This document shows positions 17,748 to 27,902 of a stretch of DNA of 64,000 nucleotides, in pieces. Numbering within the stretch: the stretch's first letter is position 1; the number at the start of each line of letters is the position of its first letter. A model generated the notes under the pieces. That model was given only the letters and a program-made list of their open reading frames with translations. It had not been told where the DNA came from and ran no database searches. A program made the position numbers and the translations under genes. This DNA comes from Sporisorium sorghi (Eukaryota; Basidiomycota; Ustilaginomycetes; Ustilaginales; Ustilaginaceae): contig JALCCG010000070.1 in NCBI GenBank assembly GCA_023212695.1, forward strand, positions 1-64,000, in the 5' to 3' direction.

Positions 17748-18914
17748 ATGATGGCAATCGATAAACGGACGGAAGCAGTATACATCCATATTCCGTTCTG
17801 CACCAATAAATGTTTTTACTGTGATTTCAACTCCTATGTATTAAAGGATCAGCCGGTTATGGATTATCTGCATGCGCTGGATAAGGAAATGGAACTGACC
17901 GTTAAGGCCAATCCTCCGGGCATCATCAAGAGCATATTTGTGGGGGGAGGAACACCGACGGTCCTCAAGCCGAATGAAATGGCGTATTTTCTGCAAAGCG
18001 TGAGGCGGCATTTTCCCGAATGGACGGAGGACATTGAGTTCTCGATGGAAGCGAATCCCGGTACTACGGATTTGGAGAAATTGTCCGTCATGCGTGAAGG
18101 CGGCGTGAACCGGATCAGCTTCGGGGTGCAGGCCTTCCAGAACAGCTTGCTGACTGGCATCGGGAGAATCCATGATACGGATGACGTGTACCGGAGCCTG
18201 GACAACGCCAGACAAGCAGGCTTTGACAACATGTCCATCGATTTGATGTTCGGACTTCCGAACCAGACGCTGGAGATGCTGGCGGAAAGCGTGGATAAGG
18301 CCTTGGCACTGGGGCTCCCTCACTATTCGATATACAGCCTGAAGGTGGAAGAGAACACATTGTTCCATACGATGTACCAGAGAAACCAGCTGCCGCTTCC
18401 GGACGAGGAGGACGAGCTGAATATGTACCTTCTCTTAATGGAACGGATGAAGGCGGCCGGATATAAGCAGTATGAGATCAGCAATTTTGCTAAACCCGGA
18501 TTTGAGAGCCGTCATAACATGACTTACTGGCGGAACGAGGATTATTATGGACTGGGCGCAGGAGCGCACGGATATGTAGGCCGTCAGCGTCACGTGAACA
18601 TCAAAGGGGTCAATCCCTATAATGAAGCAGCCAACAAAGGACTCCCAAGACTGGAAAGCTTTGAGGTGTCAAGGGAAGAAGCGATGGAGGATTTCCTGAT
18701 GGTTGGACTCCGTGTGCTGGACGGTGTATCACGGACCCGATTCCAGCAGCAATTCGGTGTTCCCATGGAGCAGGTATTCGCCCGTCCGCTGGATAAAATG
18801 GTGGGGGCTGGGCTTCTGGACTCCACGGAAGACGGCTATAAGCTGAGCAGCAAAGGAATTCTGTTTGGCAACGATGTGTTCGCCGAATTTATAGGGAGTC
18901 TGTCGACAAATTAA
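17748..18914 (+). CDS. hemW: Radical SAM heme chaperone HemW
   Basis: The ~388-residue protein has the radical SAM cluster site PFCTNKCFYCDF, with Cys 18, 22 and 25 in CxxxCxxC order and Phe where true oxygen-independent coproporphyrinogen oxidases (HemN) have a fourth Cys. That substitution marks HemW, which binds and delivers heme rather than oxidising coproporphyrinogen. Other family blocks are GGGTPTVL, SMEANPGT, GVQAF and GLGAGAHGY. The start is ATG 17748 after AAGGGGG; the frame is open to a GTG at 17712. It was long called hemN in Bacillus, where it also sits between lepA and hrcA. Confidence 0.93.
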   Translation: MMAIDKRTEAVYIHIPFCTNKCFYCDFNSYVLKDQPVMDYLHALDKEMELTVKANPPGIIKSIFVGGGTPTVLKPNEMAYFLQSVRRHFPEWTEDIEFSMEANPGTTDLEKLSVMREGGVNRISFGVQAFQNSLLTGIGRIHDTDDVYRSLDNARQAGFDNMSIDLMFGLPNQTLEMLAESVDKALALGLPHYSIYSLKVEENTLFHTMYQRNQLPLPDEEDELNMYLLLMERMKAAGYKQYEISNFAKPGFESRHNMTYWRNEDYYGLGAGAHGYVGRQRHVNIKGVNPYNEAANKGLPRLESFEVSREEAMEDFLMVGLRVLDGVSRTRFQQQFGVPMEQVFARPLDKMVGAGLLDSTEDGYKLSSKGILFGNDVFAEFIGSLSTN

Positions 18915-18989
18915 TCTATTGAACTTATATGCGCTCTGTTGTATATTTATTCATAACATGACGGAGCGTGTAAAGGGGAGACGGACAAC

Positions 18990-19451
18990 ATGTCGGCGGT
19001 ATGCAGAAAAGCAAAGCTTGAGGATGTCGAGCCGCTGTATCAGATGATTCAGGGATATGCCGAGAAGGGGATCATGCTGCCCCGGTCCAAAAAAGTGCTG
19101 GAGAAACAGATCGGAGAATTCGTGGTTGCGGAATCCGAAGGACATGTTATCGGCTGTGGTTCATTGTGTCAGCTCGGAACCGATTTGGTTGAGATCCGAT
19201 CACTCGGCATCTCTGAAGGTTATAAAGGAAAGGGCATCGGCTCGATGCTGGTGGATTCCCTTTTGGAAGAGGCGAAGCGTCGTGAGCTTCCGAAAGTGAT
19301 GGCCTTGACGTACGAGGTATCCTTTTTCATCAAAAACGGCTTTGACGTCGTTGAGAAGGAGATTTTCCCGGAGAAGGTGTGGACCGACTGCATCCATTGC
19401 AAGAAGCAGCACGCCTGTGACGAAATAGCTGTTCTTAAAGTACTGAACTGA
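18990..19451 (+). CDS. GNAT N-acetyltransferase, short N-acetylglutamate synthase-like
   Basis: The 153-residue protein is a single GNAT domain. The acetyl-CoA site is GYKGKGIGSMLV (R/QxxGxG/A type), preceded by the beta strand LVEIRSLGIS. The blocks GIMLPRS, GCGSL, LTYEVSFFIKNGF and FPEKVWTDCIHCKKQHACDE follow the pattern of short ArgA-type acetyltransferases; the Cys-rich tail (C-IHC-...-C-DE) is part of that pattern. The enzyme may acetylate glutamate or another amino acid, but the substrate is inferred. ATG 18990 follows AAAGGGGAG. It lies between hemW and hrcA, which are direct neighbours in Bacillus, so it looks like an insertion or lineage-specific gene at this point. Confidence 0.75.
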   Translation: MSAVCRKAKLEDVEPLYQMIQGYAEKGIMLPRSKKVLEKQIGEFVVAESEGHVIGCGSLCQLGTDLVEIRSLGISEGYKGKGIGSMLVDSLLEEAKRRELPKVMALTYEVSFFIKNGFDVVEKEIFPEKVWTDCIHCKKQHACDEIAVLKVLN

Positions 19452-19452
19452 C

Positions 19453-19482
19453 TTGACAATCCTCAGGTCGGTTTGGTATTTT
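19453..19482 (+). promoter_or_regulatory. Sigma-A promoter of the hrcA-dnaK operon
   Basis: TTGACA at 19453-19458 and TATTTT at 19477-19482 are spaced by 18 bases. The CIRCE operator starts 12 bases downstream, so bound HrcA would sit at the transcription start. Confidence 0.75.
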
Positions 19483-19493
19483 TGTTATATCGG

Positions 19494-19520
19494 TTAGCAC
19501 TCGATGACGAGGAGTGCTAA
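19494..19520 (+). promoter_or_regulatory. CIRCE operator (HrcA binding site)
   Basis: TTAGCACTC at 19494-19502, nine bases, then GAGTGCTAA at 19512-19520: an exact copy of the CIRCE inverted repeat. HrcA, encoded directly downstream, represses from this site and is released on heat stress, so the whole operon including the extra chaperonin gene should be heat-inducible. Confidence 0.98.
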
Positions 19521-19559
19521 CGAAAGCGAAATTTAGCAGTCAGCAAGGAGGGGAGCGAC

Positions 19560-20594
19560 ATGTTAACAGATCGTCAGCGCATGATTTTGAATGCCATTGT
19601 GGATGACTATATCCGTTCTGCCGAGCCGGTAGGTTCGAGAAGCATTTCCAAACGCGGGGATGTGGGTTATAGTCCGGCTACCATTCGAAATGAGATGGCT
19701 GATCTGGAGGAGCTCGGGTTTTTGGAGCAGCCTCATACGTCAGCTGGACGAATTCCGTCTCATAAGGGATATCGTTATTATGTTGATCATCTCGCGTCGT
19801 CGTTTTCCTTGAACGCTGCGGAGCTGCATTTGATGAAATCATTTTTTGCAGAAAAGCTGAACGTGATGGAGCAGATGATACAGCATACAGCCGGCATTTT
19901 GTCTCAGATGACTAATTACACTTCCATCCTGCTGGGACCGGAAGTTTTTCATACGTCTTTGCGTCATTTCCAGCTTCTTCCTCTTCATGAGGACCAGGCC
20001 GTAGCGATCATCGTAACCAGCACTGGGCAAGTCGAGAACAAGATTGTCTCCATTCCCAAGGGCGTGTCCGTTTCGGAATTGGAGCAAGTGGTGAACCTTC
20101 TGAACAAGAAACTTGTCAACGTGCCTCTATATAAACTCAAGACCCGTTTGTATACGGAGATTGGCGAGGAAATGCAGCGGCATATTTCGCATTACGAGGA
20201 TCTCATGAGCATGCTCGATATTGCGCTTAATAACGAACCGGACCACCGGGGTGTGTATCTTAGCGGTACCACCCATATGCTGAATCAGCCCGAGTTCAAG
20301 GATGTAGATAAGGTAAGGGAAATCTTTGAGCTTCTGGAGCAGACGCCTGCCCTGATGAAGCTGATGGCACCGGCTCCTGGGGAGCACGGCATTCAGGTGA
20401 AGATAGGTACGGAGAATACGCATGAAGCGATCTCCAACTGCAGTTTAATAACGGCTACCTATTCCATCGATGGCAAAGCGCTTGGTTCCATCGGAATACT
20501 CGGCCCTACACGAATGGAATATGCACGGGTGATCGGCATCTTGAATGTATTATCCCATGACCTGACGAAGCTGCTGTCACACTGGTACAAATAA
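19560..20594 (+). CDS. hrcA: Heat-inducible transcription repressor HrcA
   Basis: The 344-residue repressor binds CIRCE and needs chaperonin help to fold, which couples heat-shock transcription to chaperone availability. It begins LTDRQRMILNAIVDDYI and has the winged-helix region EPVGSRSISKRG...SPATIRNEMADLEELGFLEQPHTSAGRIPS, followed by the GAF-like dimerisation domain and the C-terminal GSIGILGPTRMEYARVI block. AAGGAGG precedes the ATG at 19560. It is the first gene of the operon, 13 bases ahead of the chaperonin gene. Since HrcA activity is tuned by GroEL in Bacillus, whether the encoded group III chaperonin also affects it is an open point. Confidence 0.98.
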   Translation: MLTDRQRMILNAIVDDYIRSAEPVGSRSISKRGDVGYSPATIRNEMADLEELGFLEQPHTSAGRIPSHKGYRYYVDHLASSFSLNAAELHLMKSFFAEKLNVMEQMIQHTAGILSQMTNYTSILLGPEVFHTSLRHFQLLPLHEDQAVAIIVTSTGQVENKIVSIPKGVSVSELEQVVNLLNKKLVNVPLYKLKTRLYTEIGEEMQRHISHYEDLMSMLDIALNNEPDHRGVYLSGTTHMLNQPEFKDVDKVREIFELLEQTPALMKLMAPAPGEHGIQVKIGTENTHEAISNCSLITATYSIDGKALGSIGILGPTRMEYARVIGILNVLSHDLTKLLSHWYK

Positions 20595-20607
20595 AGGAGT
20601 GAGACAG

Positions 20608-22143
20608 ATGAGCCAAGGACAACATAGCCAAGTGGATGGAGATGAGCGGTACTCTACGCTGCTGAACAATAGTAATGCCGTCCGGGCTGTCACGTCCGCT
20701 GTGGAAGGTACTCTTGGGCCCAAGGGGCTGGACGTGATGCTGGTGGGCCCTCGCGGTGAAGTCGTCATTACCAATGACGGTGTCACGATTCTGGATAAAA
20801 TGGATGTCACCCATCCGGCAGCCCGCCTTCTCATACAGGTGGCGCGTGCCCAGCAGGAGAAGATCGGGGATGGCACCACAACCGCTACCGTGCTTGCAGG
20901 TGCCCTGGTACAGGAAGGCGTATCCCGCATTACGCGGGGTGTCCCGGCTTCCAAGGTGGTGGAGGGTCTGCGCCAGGGAATCGAGACGTCTTTGCGGTTG
21001 TTATCTGACCGGGTTCGGGTCATTGACGGACTGGACGATCCGCTGCTTGAGCGGACGGTGTACGTTGCTGGCCGTGAACGCAAGGACATTGTGGAATTAA
21101 TCATGCAGGCTGCACACAAGGCCGGAATTAATCGGCTCCAGGACCCTTCCTACTCGCTTGCAGACAGTATAATTGCTCTGGAGAATGCCGAGAATGAAGT
21201 GTTTGAAGGGGTTCTGCTGCGGCAGAGGCCTATCTTCGCCCGCGAATCACAATCATATGATGATGCCAAGGTGCTTGTGCTGTTTGATTCCCTGGAGCCG
21301 GATGAGATAGACGAAGAGGCGCTGACAACGGAAGCCGGGTTTGCGCAGTATATGGATCTTAGGAAAGTGTTCGCTTCGGATTTAGAGAAGATGTCGGAAT
21401 TGTCCGTAAAACTCATTCTGCTTGAAAAAGGAATCCACCCCGATGCAGAGCAGTTCTGCCTCGACCACGGCATGATGGTTGTGCCGCGCGTATCGCGTGC
21501 GGATCTTCGGCGGGTAAGCGACATGACGGGGGCTACTCCCATACGCCGGAAGGCGTTACATAAAGACTCGAAGGAGCTTGCGGCTCTTCTGGGCCATACC
21601 CCGCGTGTCTCTTATGATGAAGGGATTGAGAAGATCCGGCTTGCATGCGGCAATCAAGACCGTATTGTGACGGTCATTGTCGGTGCAAGCACCTCTGAAG
21701 TGGTGGGCGAGGCCGCCCGAATCGCGGGAGACGCAGCATCGGCTCTGCAGGCGGCCGTATCCGGCGGGGTGCTTCCAGGCGGCGGGACAAGCGAACTTGC
21801 CGTGTCCTACGAGCTGGAACGAATCCGGGAGGCCCAGAAAGGCATGGAAGCCTTCGGGATGGAGGCCGTTTCGGCGGCGCTGCGCAAGCCGATGTCGCAG
21901 ATCCTTCTGAATGCCGGTTACAATCCGCTTGAGAAGATGGAGGAAGTGCGCGCAGCACAAATTCGTGCCATCTCCGATAGTATGGGTATTGATTGTGACA
22001 GCGGCCGTGTTGTGGATTATGAGGAGCTTGGGGTGCTTGATCCGGCTCCGGTCAAACTTCACGGACTGCGGGCAGCCGGCGAAGTAGCGGCTGCCGTGCT
22101 TCGGATTCATCATGTAATCAAGATGAAGGAAATAGGCGAATAA
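20608..22143 (+). CDS. Group III-type (archaeal-like) chaperonin in the HSP70 operon
   Basis: The 511-residue protein is an ATP-dependent chaperonin unlike bacterial GroEL and closer in motifs to the thermosome/CCT family. The equatorial domain has TLGPKGLDVMLV (~35-46), VVITNDGVTILDKMDVTHPAARLL (~52-75, split here from a longer block), the nucleotide loop GDGTTTATVLAG (~87-98), GDAASAL with the likely catalytic Asp (~375), GGVLPGGG (~386) and the C-terminal AAGEVAAAVLRIHHVIKM. Proteins of this kind in the dnaK operon of some Firmicutes were named group III chaperonins; the Carboxydothermus one forms a 16-mer with a built-in lid and needs no GroES. The ATG at 20608 sits 8 bases after AGGAG; a GTG at 20599 is less likely. 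No groES lies nearby. Clients are unknown. Confidence 0.88.
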   Translation: MSQGQHSQVDGDERYSTLLNNSNAVRAVTSAVEGTLGPKGLDVMLVGPRGEVVITNDGVTILDKMDVTHPAARLLIQVARAQQEKIGDGTTTATVLAGALVQEGVSRITRGVPASKVVEGLRQGIETSLRLLSDRVRVIDGLDDPLLERTVYVAGRERKDIVELIMQAAHKAGINRLQDPSYSLADSIIALENAENEVFEGVLLRQRPIFARESQSYDDAKVLVLFDSLEPDEIDEEALTTEAGFAQYMDLRKVFASDLEKMSELSVKLILLEKGIHPDAEQFCLDHGMMVVPRVSRADLRRVSDMTGATPIRRKALHKDSKELAALLGHTPRVSYDEGIEKIRLACGNQDRIVTVIVGASTSEVVGEAARIAGDAASALQAAVSGGVLPGGGTSELAVSYELERIREAQKGMEAFGMEAVSAALRKPMSQILLNAGYNPLEKMEEVRAAQIRAISDSMGIDCDSGRVVDYEELGVLDPAPVKLHGLRAAGEVAAAVLRIHHVIKMKEIGE

Positions 22144-22204
22144 CGTAATCCCATAAATGAATCACAGACAACCTGGTTTAGAATATGAAGGAGGTGAAGG
22201 CGTC

Positions 22205-22801
22205 TTGAATAATGAGCATAAGGATGCCGTTCAAGATACAGTTTCAGAGGAAATAGTAGAAGAAACATTGGAGAACACGCCAGGCCCGGGTGAGGGTGAA
22301 GTAACCCCTGAGCAGGAGATTCCTGTAACGGAATCTTCGGATGAGGCTGGTTCAGCCGAGCTTGAGAAACTTCAGGCTGAAGTGCTGGAGCATCAGCAGC
22401 GCGCGCTGCGAGTGCAAGCGGATTTCGATAACTTCCGCAGACGTACACAGAAGGAGAAAGAGGAGCTTGGTAAATATGCTTCCTCCAAACTCATTACGGA
22501 GCTTCTGCCCGTGATTGACAACTTTGAACGTGCCCTTCAGGCATCCGGTGACAATCCGGAGTTTGAATCCTTCTCCAAAGGGGTAAACATGATTTTCCGT
22601 CAACTGGAATCCGTTCTGGCAAGCGAAGGCTTGACGGCGATGAACAGTATCGGCGAGCCGTTTAATCCGGAGTATCATCAAGCGATAATGCAAGTGGAAA
22701 GCGATGAATTCGAGGAAGGCATCGTGGTCGAGGAAGTGCAGAAGGGCTACATGCTGAAAGACAAAGTATTGAGACCTGCCATGGTTAAAGTGAGCATGTA
22801 A
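22205..22801 (+). CDS. grpE: Nucleotide exchange factor GrpE
   Basis: GrpE releases ADP from DnaK so that it can cycle. The ~198-residue protein has a disordered acidic N-terminus (EEIVEETLENTPGPGEGEV), a long coiled coil (about 55-110, LEKLQAEVLEHQQRALRVQ, DFDNFRRRTQKEKEEL) and the C-terminal beta domain with GEPFNPEYHQAI and YMLKDKVLRPAMVKV. The start is the TTG at 22205, since AAGGAGGTGAA lies 6-10 bases ahead; the frame is open to an ATG at 22157 that has no such site. It sits between the chaperonin gene and dnaK. Confidence 0.96.
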   Translation: MNNEHKDAVQDTVSEEIVEETLENTPGPGEGEVTPEQEIPVTESSDEAGSAELEKLQAEVLEHQQRALRVQADFDNFRRRTQKEKEELGKYASSKLITELLPVIDNFERALQASGDNPEFESFSKGVNMIFRQLESVLASEGLTAMNSIGEPFNPEYHQAIMQVESDEFEEGIVVEEVQKGYMLKDKVLRPAMVKVSM

Positions 22802-22873
22802 GCGACTCTCGAATGGTCGTTTATCATATAAAAAAATGATCAATATCATACGAAGATTCGTGTGAATGAATAA

Positions 22874-24727
<1,854 letters not shown>

Positions 24728-24743
24728 TCTGAATAGATTGTAT

Positions 24744-24784
24744 GGGAAGGTCAAAGCTGCGCATCTTCGCACTTTGGCTTTCCT
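24744..24784 (+). terminator. Hairpin between dnaK and dnaJ
   Basis: GGAAGGTCAAAG and CTTTGGCTTTCC form a long stem with a TCTTCG-containing loop. There is no strong T run (only TTCCTTATG), so it may act as a partial terminator or an RNA stabiliser that sets dnaK above dnaJ. Confidence 0.6.
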
Positions 24785-24819
24785 TATGTAAAGAGTAATA
24801 AAGAGATTGGGGTGAAACC

Positions 24820-25938
24820 GTGGCTGATAAGCGTGATTATTACGAGGTGCTCGGTGTTGGCAAGGATGCATCGGATGATGATATCAAGAAGGCGTACCGC
24901 AAAATGGCTCGCCAATACCATCCGGATGTAAACAAAGCGGCTGACGCGGAAGCCAAATTCAAGGAAGTGAAAGAGGCTTACGATGTATTGAGCGATGGTC
25001 AGAAGCGTTCGACTTACGACCAGTACGGTCATGTCGATCCGAACCAAGGAATGGGCGGAGGCGGCTTCTCCGGTGATTTCGGCGGTTTTGGAGATATATT
25101 TGATATGTTCTTTGGCGGCAATGGACGCCGTGATCCGAATGCGCCTCAGCGGGGGAACGATCTGCAGTACACCATGACGGTAGAGTTTAAGGAAGCCATA
25201 TTTGGCAAGGAGACGGATATTAATATCCCGAGAACCGAGACCTGCGATACGTGTCATGGTTCCGGTGCCAAACCAGGCACGCAGCCTCATACTTGCTCGG
25301 TATGTAATGGCAGCGGACAGCAGGAGGTTGTGCAAAATACGCCATTCGGACGTATGGTGAACCGCCGTGCTTGCTCCAACTGTAACGGAACCGGAAAGAT
25401 TATCAAAGACCGCTGCTCGACTTGTCATGGCAACGGTAAAGTGAAAAAACAGCGCAAAATTCATGTTCGCGTACCTGCCGGTGTGGATGACGGAGCTCAG
25501 CTGCGCATGACAGGCGAAGGCGAAGGCGGATTACGCGGCGGACCGGCCGGTGACCTGTATATTGTTATCCGTGTGAAGCCGCATGATTTCTTTGAACGCG
25601 AAGGGGATGACATTTATTGCGAAGTGCCGCTTACCTTTGCCCAAGCTGCGCTTGGCGATGAGATCGAAATCCCGACGCTGACCGAAAAAGTGAAGCTGAA
25701 GATCCCGGCTGGAACACAGACCGGCACCTTCTTCCGATTGAAAGGCAAAGGGGTACCGCGGCTGCGCGGCATGGGACAGGGCGACCAGCATGTCAAAGTT
25801 GTGGTTATCACGCCAAGTAAGCTGAGTGATGAGCAGAAAGAACTGCTTCGTCAATTTGCTTCGCTTGATGGCGAACAGACTCATGAACAGGAACAGTCTT
25901 TTTTTGACCGTGTGAAAAAAGCATTCCGTGGTGACTAA
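24820..25938 (+). CDS. dnaJ: Chaperone protein DnaJ (HSP40)
   Basis: DnaJ delivers substrates to DnaK and stimulates its ATPase. The 372-residue protein has the N-terminal J domain with the HPD motif (YHPDVNK), a Gly/Phe-rich stretch ([18 protein letters not shown]), a zinc domain with four CxxCxGxG repeats ([32 protein letters not shown]), and two C-terminal beta-barrel domains plus the dimerisation end. The start is a GTG at 24820 after GGGGTGA. It is the last gene of the operon; a strong terminator follows. Confidence 0.98.
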   Translation: MADKRDYYEVLGVGKDASDDDIKKAYRKMARQYHPDVNKAADAEAKFKEVKEAYDVLSDGQKRSTYDQYGHVDPNQGMGGGGFSGDFGGFGDIFDMFFGGNGRRDPNAPQRGNDLQYTMTVEFKEAIFGKETDINIPRTETCDTCHGSGAKPGTQPHTCSVCNGSGQQEVVQNTPFGRMVNRRACSNCNGTGKIIKDRCSTCHGNGKVKKQRKIHVRVPAGVDDGAQLRMTGEGEGGLRGGPAGDLYIVIRVKPHDFFEREGDDIYCEVPLTFAQAALGDEIEIPTLTEKVKLKIPAGTQTGTFFRLKGKGVPRLRGMGQGDQHVKVVVITPSKLSDEQKELLRQFASLDGEQTHEQEQSFFDRVKKAFRGD

Positions 25939-25977
25939 TACTGATATAGGGATATTCCCTTTCATAGCACGAAATAT

Positions 25978-26022
25978 AACAGCAGGCTGAAGGATAACAT
26001 ACCTTTAGCCTGCTGTTTTTTC
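25978..26022 (+). terminator. Intrinsic terminator of the dnaK operon
   Basis: AACAGCAGGCTGAAGG pairs with CCTTTAGCCTGCTGTT around an 8-base loop, followed by a TTTTTT run. Confidence 0.9.
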
Positions 26023-26117
26023 TACAGCTCCCAAGAATAAAAGGATCAATGATGAAGCATCCTAGGGGGGTTCCATCCAGATGCGCGATTTTGAAGAGGA
26101 AATGCAGGTGAAGTGAA

Positions 26118-26489
26118 GTGGCAGAGAAAAATATTTTGGCGTATTTCAAAAGCCCTGATCAGGCACAGCACGCAGCTCGCAAGCTCCAGTCGCTGCGCGT
26201 TGCGGATATGTCTATCGACCGGTTTGGGGCTTATCCCGGCGGGGAGCTTAACCAACCGATGAATCCGTTGACAGGTAATATTGCCAGCTTGTCAACGTTG
26301 ACCCTAAATGCGGACATTTCGGGGCCGGGAGCCGGAATCCTCGGAGCGGCGGATCCTTCTGCCAGCGGGATGAGCAGCGGAGGGCAGGACGGAACCGAGG
26401 GCCGGGATATTCTGTTGACGGTTGTGTTGGATGAAGGCGTATTCACTCAAGCCATGCGAATCATCGAAGAATCCGGCGGCATGGTTTAA
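26118..26489 (+). CDS. Hypothetical protein, ferredoxin-like fold with Gly-rich insert
   Basis: I do not recognise this 123-residue protein. The first 40 residues read as strand-helix-strand (ILAYFKSPDQAQHAARKLQSL, then VADMSIDRFGAYPGG) and the last 30 as strand-helix (DILLTVVLDEGVFTQAMRIIEESGG). Between them is a Gly/Ser/Ala-rich stretch (about 65-92). The pattern resembles small stress-protein domains that repeat the strand-helix-strand unit, but this is only a shape argument. The start is a GTG at 26118, with AGGTGAAG ahead. It lies after the dnaJ terminator and shares direction with the next small gene. No signal peptide or metal motif is visible. Confidence 0.65.
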   Translation: MAEKNILAYFKSPDQAQHAARKLQSLRVADMSIDRFGAYPGGELNQPMNPLTGNIASLSTLTLNADISGPGAGILGAADPSASGMSSGGQDGTEGRDILLTVVLDEGVFTQAMRIIEESGGMV

Positions 26490-26538
26490 GTGTTGCAGGT
26501 CAGCGCTAATCGTTTATAAGGAAAGGAGAATAGCACTC

Positions 26539-26739
26539 ATGATGAGACGTGTGAAAAAAGGAAAAATTTCGAGCAAAACGGAGAAGATGATTGCTCTTCA
26601 ATCCGCCAAGGCTGAGGATGTTGAATTCTCGGCAATGGAAGCCGATCACGATGATGTCGAGGCGCTTCGCAGAAGCGAGGCAGCGGATGAACGCCAATTG
26701 AAGAAAATTCTCGACGAAACCAGTAAAGACGTAGATTGA
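26539..26739 (+). CDS. Small YfhD-like protein
   Basis: The 66-residue protein is highly charged, with a basic N-terminus (MMRRVKKGKISSKTEKM) and an acidic, helical C-terminus. The stretch EDVEFSAMEADHDDVEALRRSEAADERQ resembles the YfhD family of Bacillales, small proteins of unknown function associated with spores. The start is ATG 26539, with AAAGGAGAA ahead; the frame is open upstream but overlaps the preceding gene. A terminator follows directly. The assignment rests on this single motif. Confidence 0.6.
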   Translation: MMRRVKKGKISSKTEKMIALQSAKAEDVEFSAMEADHDDVEALRRSEAADERQLKKILDETSKDVD

Positions 26740-26767
26740 TCGTTACGAATTTAATGTATTGCCTGGT

Positions 26768-26811
26768 CCCTCTTACCTTCTTCTTGCGGAGGCGGTAAGA
26801 AGGGCTTTTTT
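26768..26811 (+). terminator. Intrinsic terminator before prmA
   Basis: CCCTCTTACC pairs with GGTAAGAAGGG, followed by CTTTTTT. Confidence 0.85.
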
Positions 26812-26857
26812 GATTATATGATCAACAGAATAGTCGCCACGCATTTCCGTACAAACT

Positions 26858-26887
26858 TTGTATCAGGGGTCCTCCATATAGTACAAT
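26858..26887 (+). promoter_or_regulatory. Candidate sigma-A promoter of prmA
   Basis: TTGTAT at 26858-26863 and TACAAT at 26882-26887 are spaced by 18 bases, 35 bases before the prmA start. Confidence 0.5.
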
Positions 26888-26922
26888 GGTATTTATGTAT
26901 GAACGAGGAGGAACTGTAGCAC

Positions 26923-27900
26923 ATGTTATGGCGTGAATTAACGATACATACCACGGAGGAAGCCGTGGAGATGATTACGAATTTCCTGCATGAAGCAGGA
27001 GCCGGAGGCGTCTCAATTGAAGAGTCCGGTACTACGAACAAGAAACGGGATACATCCCTTGGGCAATGGTTTGATGAGATTGTTCCGTTTAACGATATTC
27101 CTGAAGGGTTTGCCGTCATCAAAGGTTACTTTGATGAGACGGTTACGCTGGAATCGGTCCTTGATGAAATTGCCCCTCGTGTGGAGGAGCTGAAGGAATT
27201 TGGCATTGATACAGGTGAAGTAAGTTATGAGATGAAGACGGTGGATGAGAATGAATGGGCGACTGCCTGGAAGCAGTATTTTAAACCGATCCGCGTGTCC
27301 GAGAGGTTAACCATCAAACCGACATGGGAGGAATACACGCCTGAATCGGACAATGAATCCATTATTGTACTGGACCCCGGGATGGCTTTCGGAACGGGAA
27401 CACATCCAACCACTTCCTTGTGCCTGCGTACGCTGGAGATGGTAATCCAGGGCGGTGAGGAAGTCATTGACGTCGGGACGGGATCAGGCATTCTCTCCAT
27501 CGGTGCGGCGCATCTGGGGGCTTCGCGAATTCTGGCTCTTGACCTGGACCCGGTTGCCGTATCCAGCGCGAAGGAGAATACCCGTCTTAATGGTCTGGAA
27601 GATGTCATCACGGTGAAGGAAAGTGATTTGCTCTCGGTACTGACGGATTCGTCCGTTCAATCGGACCTGGGCGTGAGACTGCCGGTACAAGTTGTAGTGG
27701 CCAACATTTTGGCGGAGGTTATCCTATTGTTTGTGGACGATGTCTACCAGGCCCTTCAGCCAGGCGGCGCCTATATCGCTTCCGGAATCTACAAGAACAA
27801 AGAAGAAATCGTGGAGAAGGCACTGATTGCCTCGGGCTTCGAAATCGCGGACATTTGCCGCGAGGATGATTGGGTTGCATTCGTAGCGAGGAAGAACTGA
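26923..27900 (+). CDS. prmA: Ribosomal protein L11 methyltransferase
   Basis: PrmA methylates several residues of ribosomal protein L11 using S-adenosylmethionine. The 325-residue protein has the N-terminal L11-recognition domain (MLWRELTIHTTEEAVEM) and a Rossmann methyltransferase domain with VLDPGMAFGTGTHPTT, the SAM loop DVGTGSGILSIGAAHLGA and the catalytic-region block VVANILAEVI. GAGGAGG precedes the ATG at 26923. The order dnaJ-prmA-rsmE-mtaB is as in Bacillus, with two small genes added after dnaJ and a protease homologue after prmA. Confidence 0.96.
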   Translation: MLWRELTIHTTEEAVEMITNFLHEAGAGGVSIEESGTTNKKRDTSLGQWFDEIVPFNDIPEGFAVIKGYFDETVTLESVLDEIAPRVEELKEFGIDTGEVSYEMKTVDENEWATAWKQYFKPIRVSERLTIKPTWEEYTPESDNESIIVLDPGMAFGTGTHPTTSLCLRTLEMVIQGGEEVIDVGTGSGILSIGAAHLGASRILALDLDPVAVSSAKENTRLNGLEDVITVKESDLLSVLTDSSVQSDLGVRLPVQVVVANILAEVILLFVDDVYQALQPGGAYIASGIYKNKEEIVEKALIASGFEIADICREDDWVAFVARKN

Positions 27901-27902
27901 TT

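Noticed and set aside
22850..22861. Inverted repeat ACGAAGATTCGT ahead of dnaK
   Set aside because: The loop would be only two bases, so it cannot form a stable hairpin, and there is no T run; probably chance.
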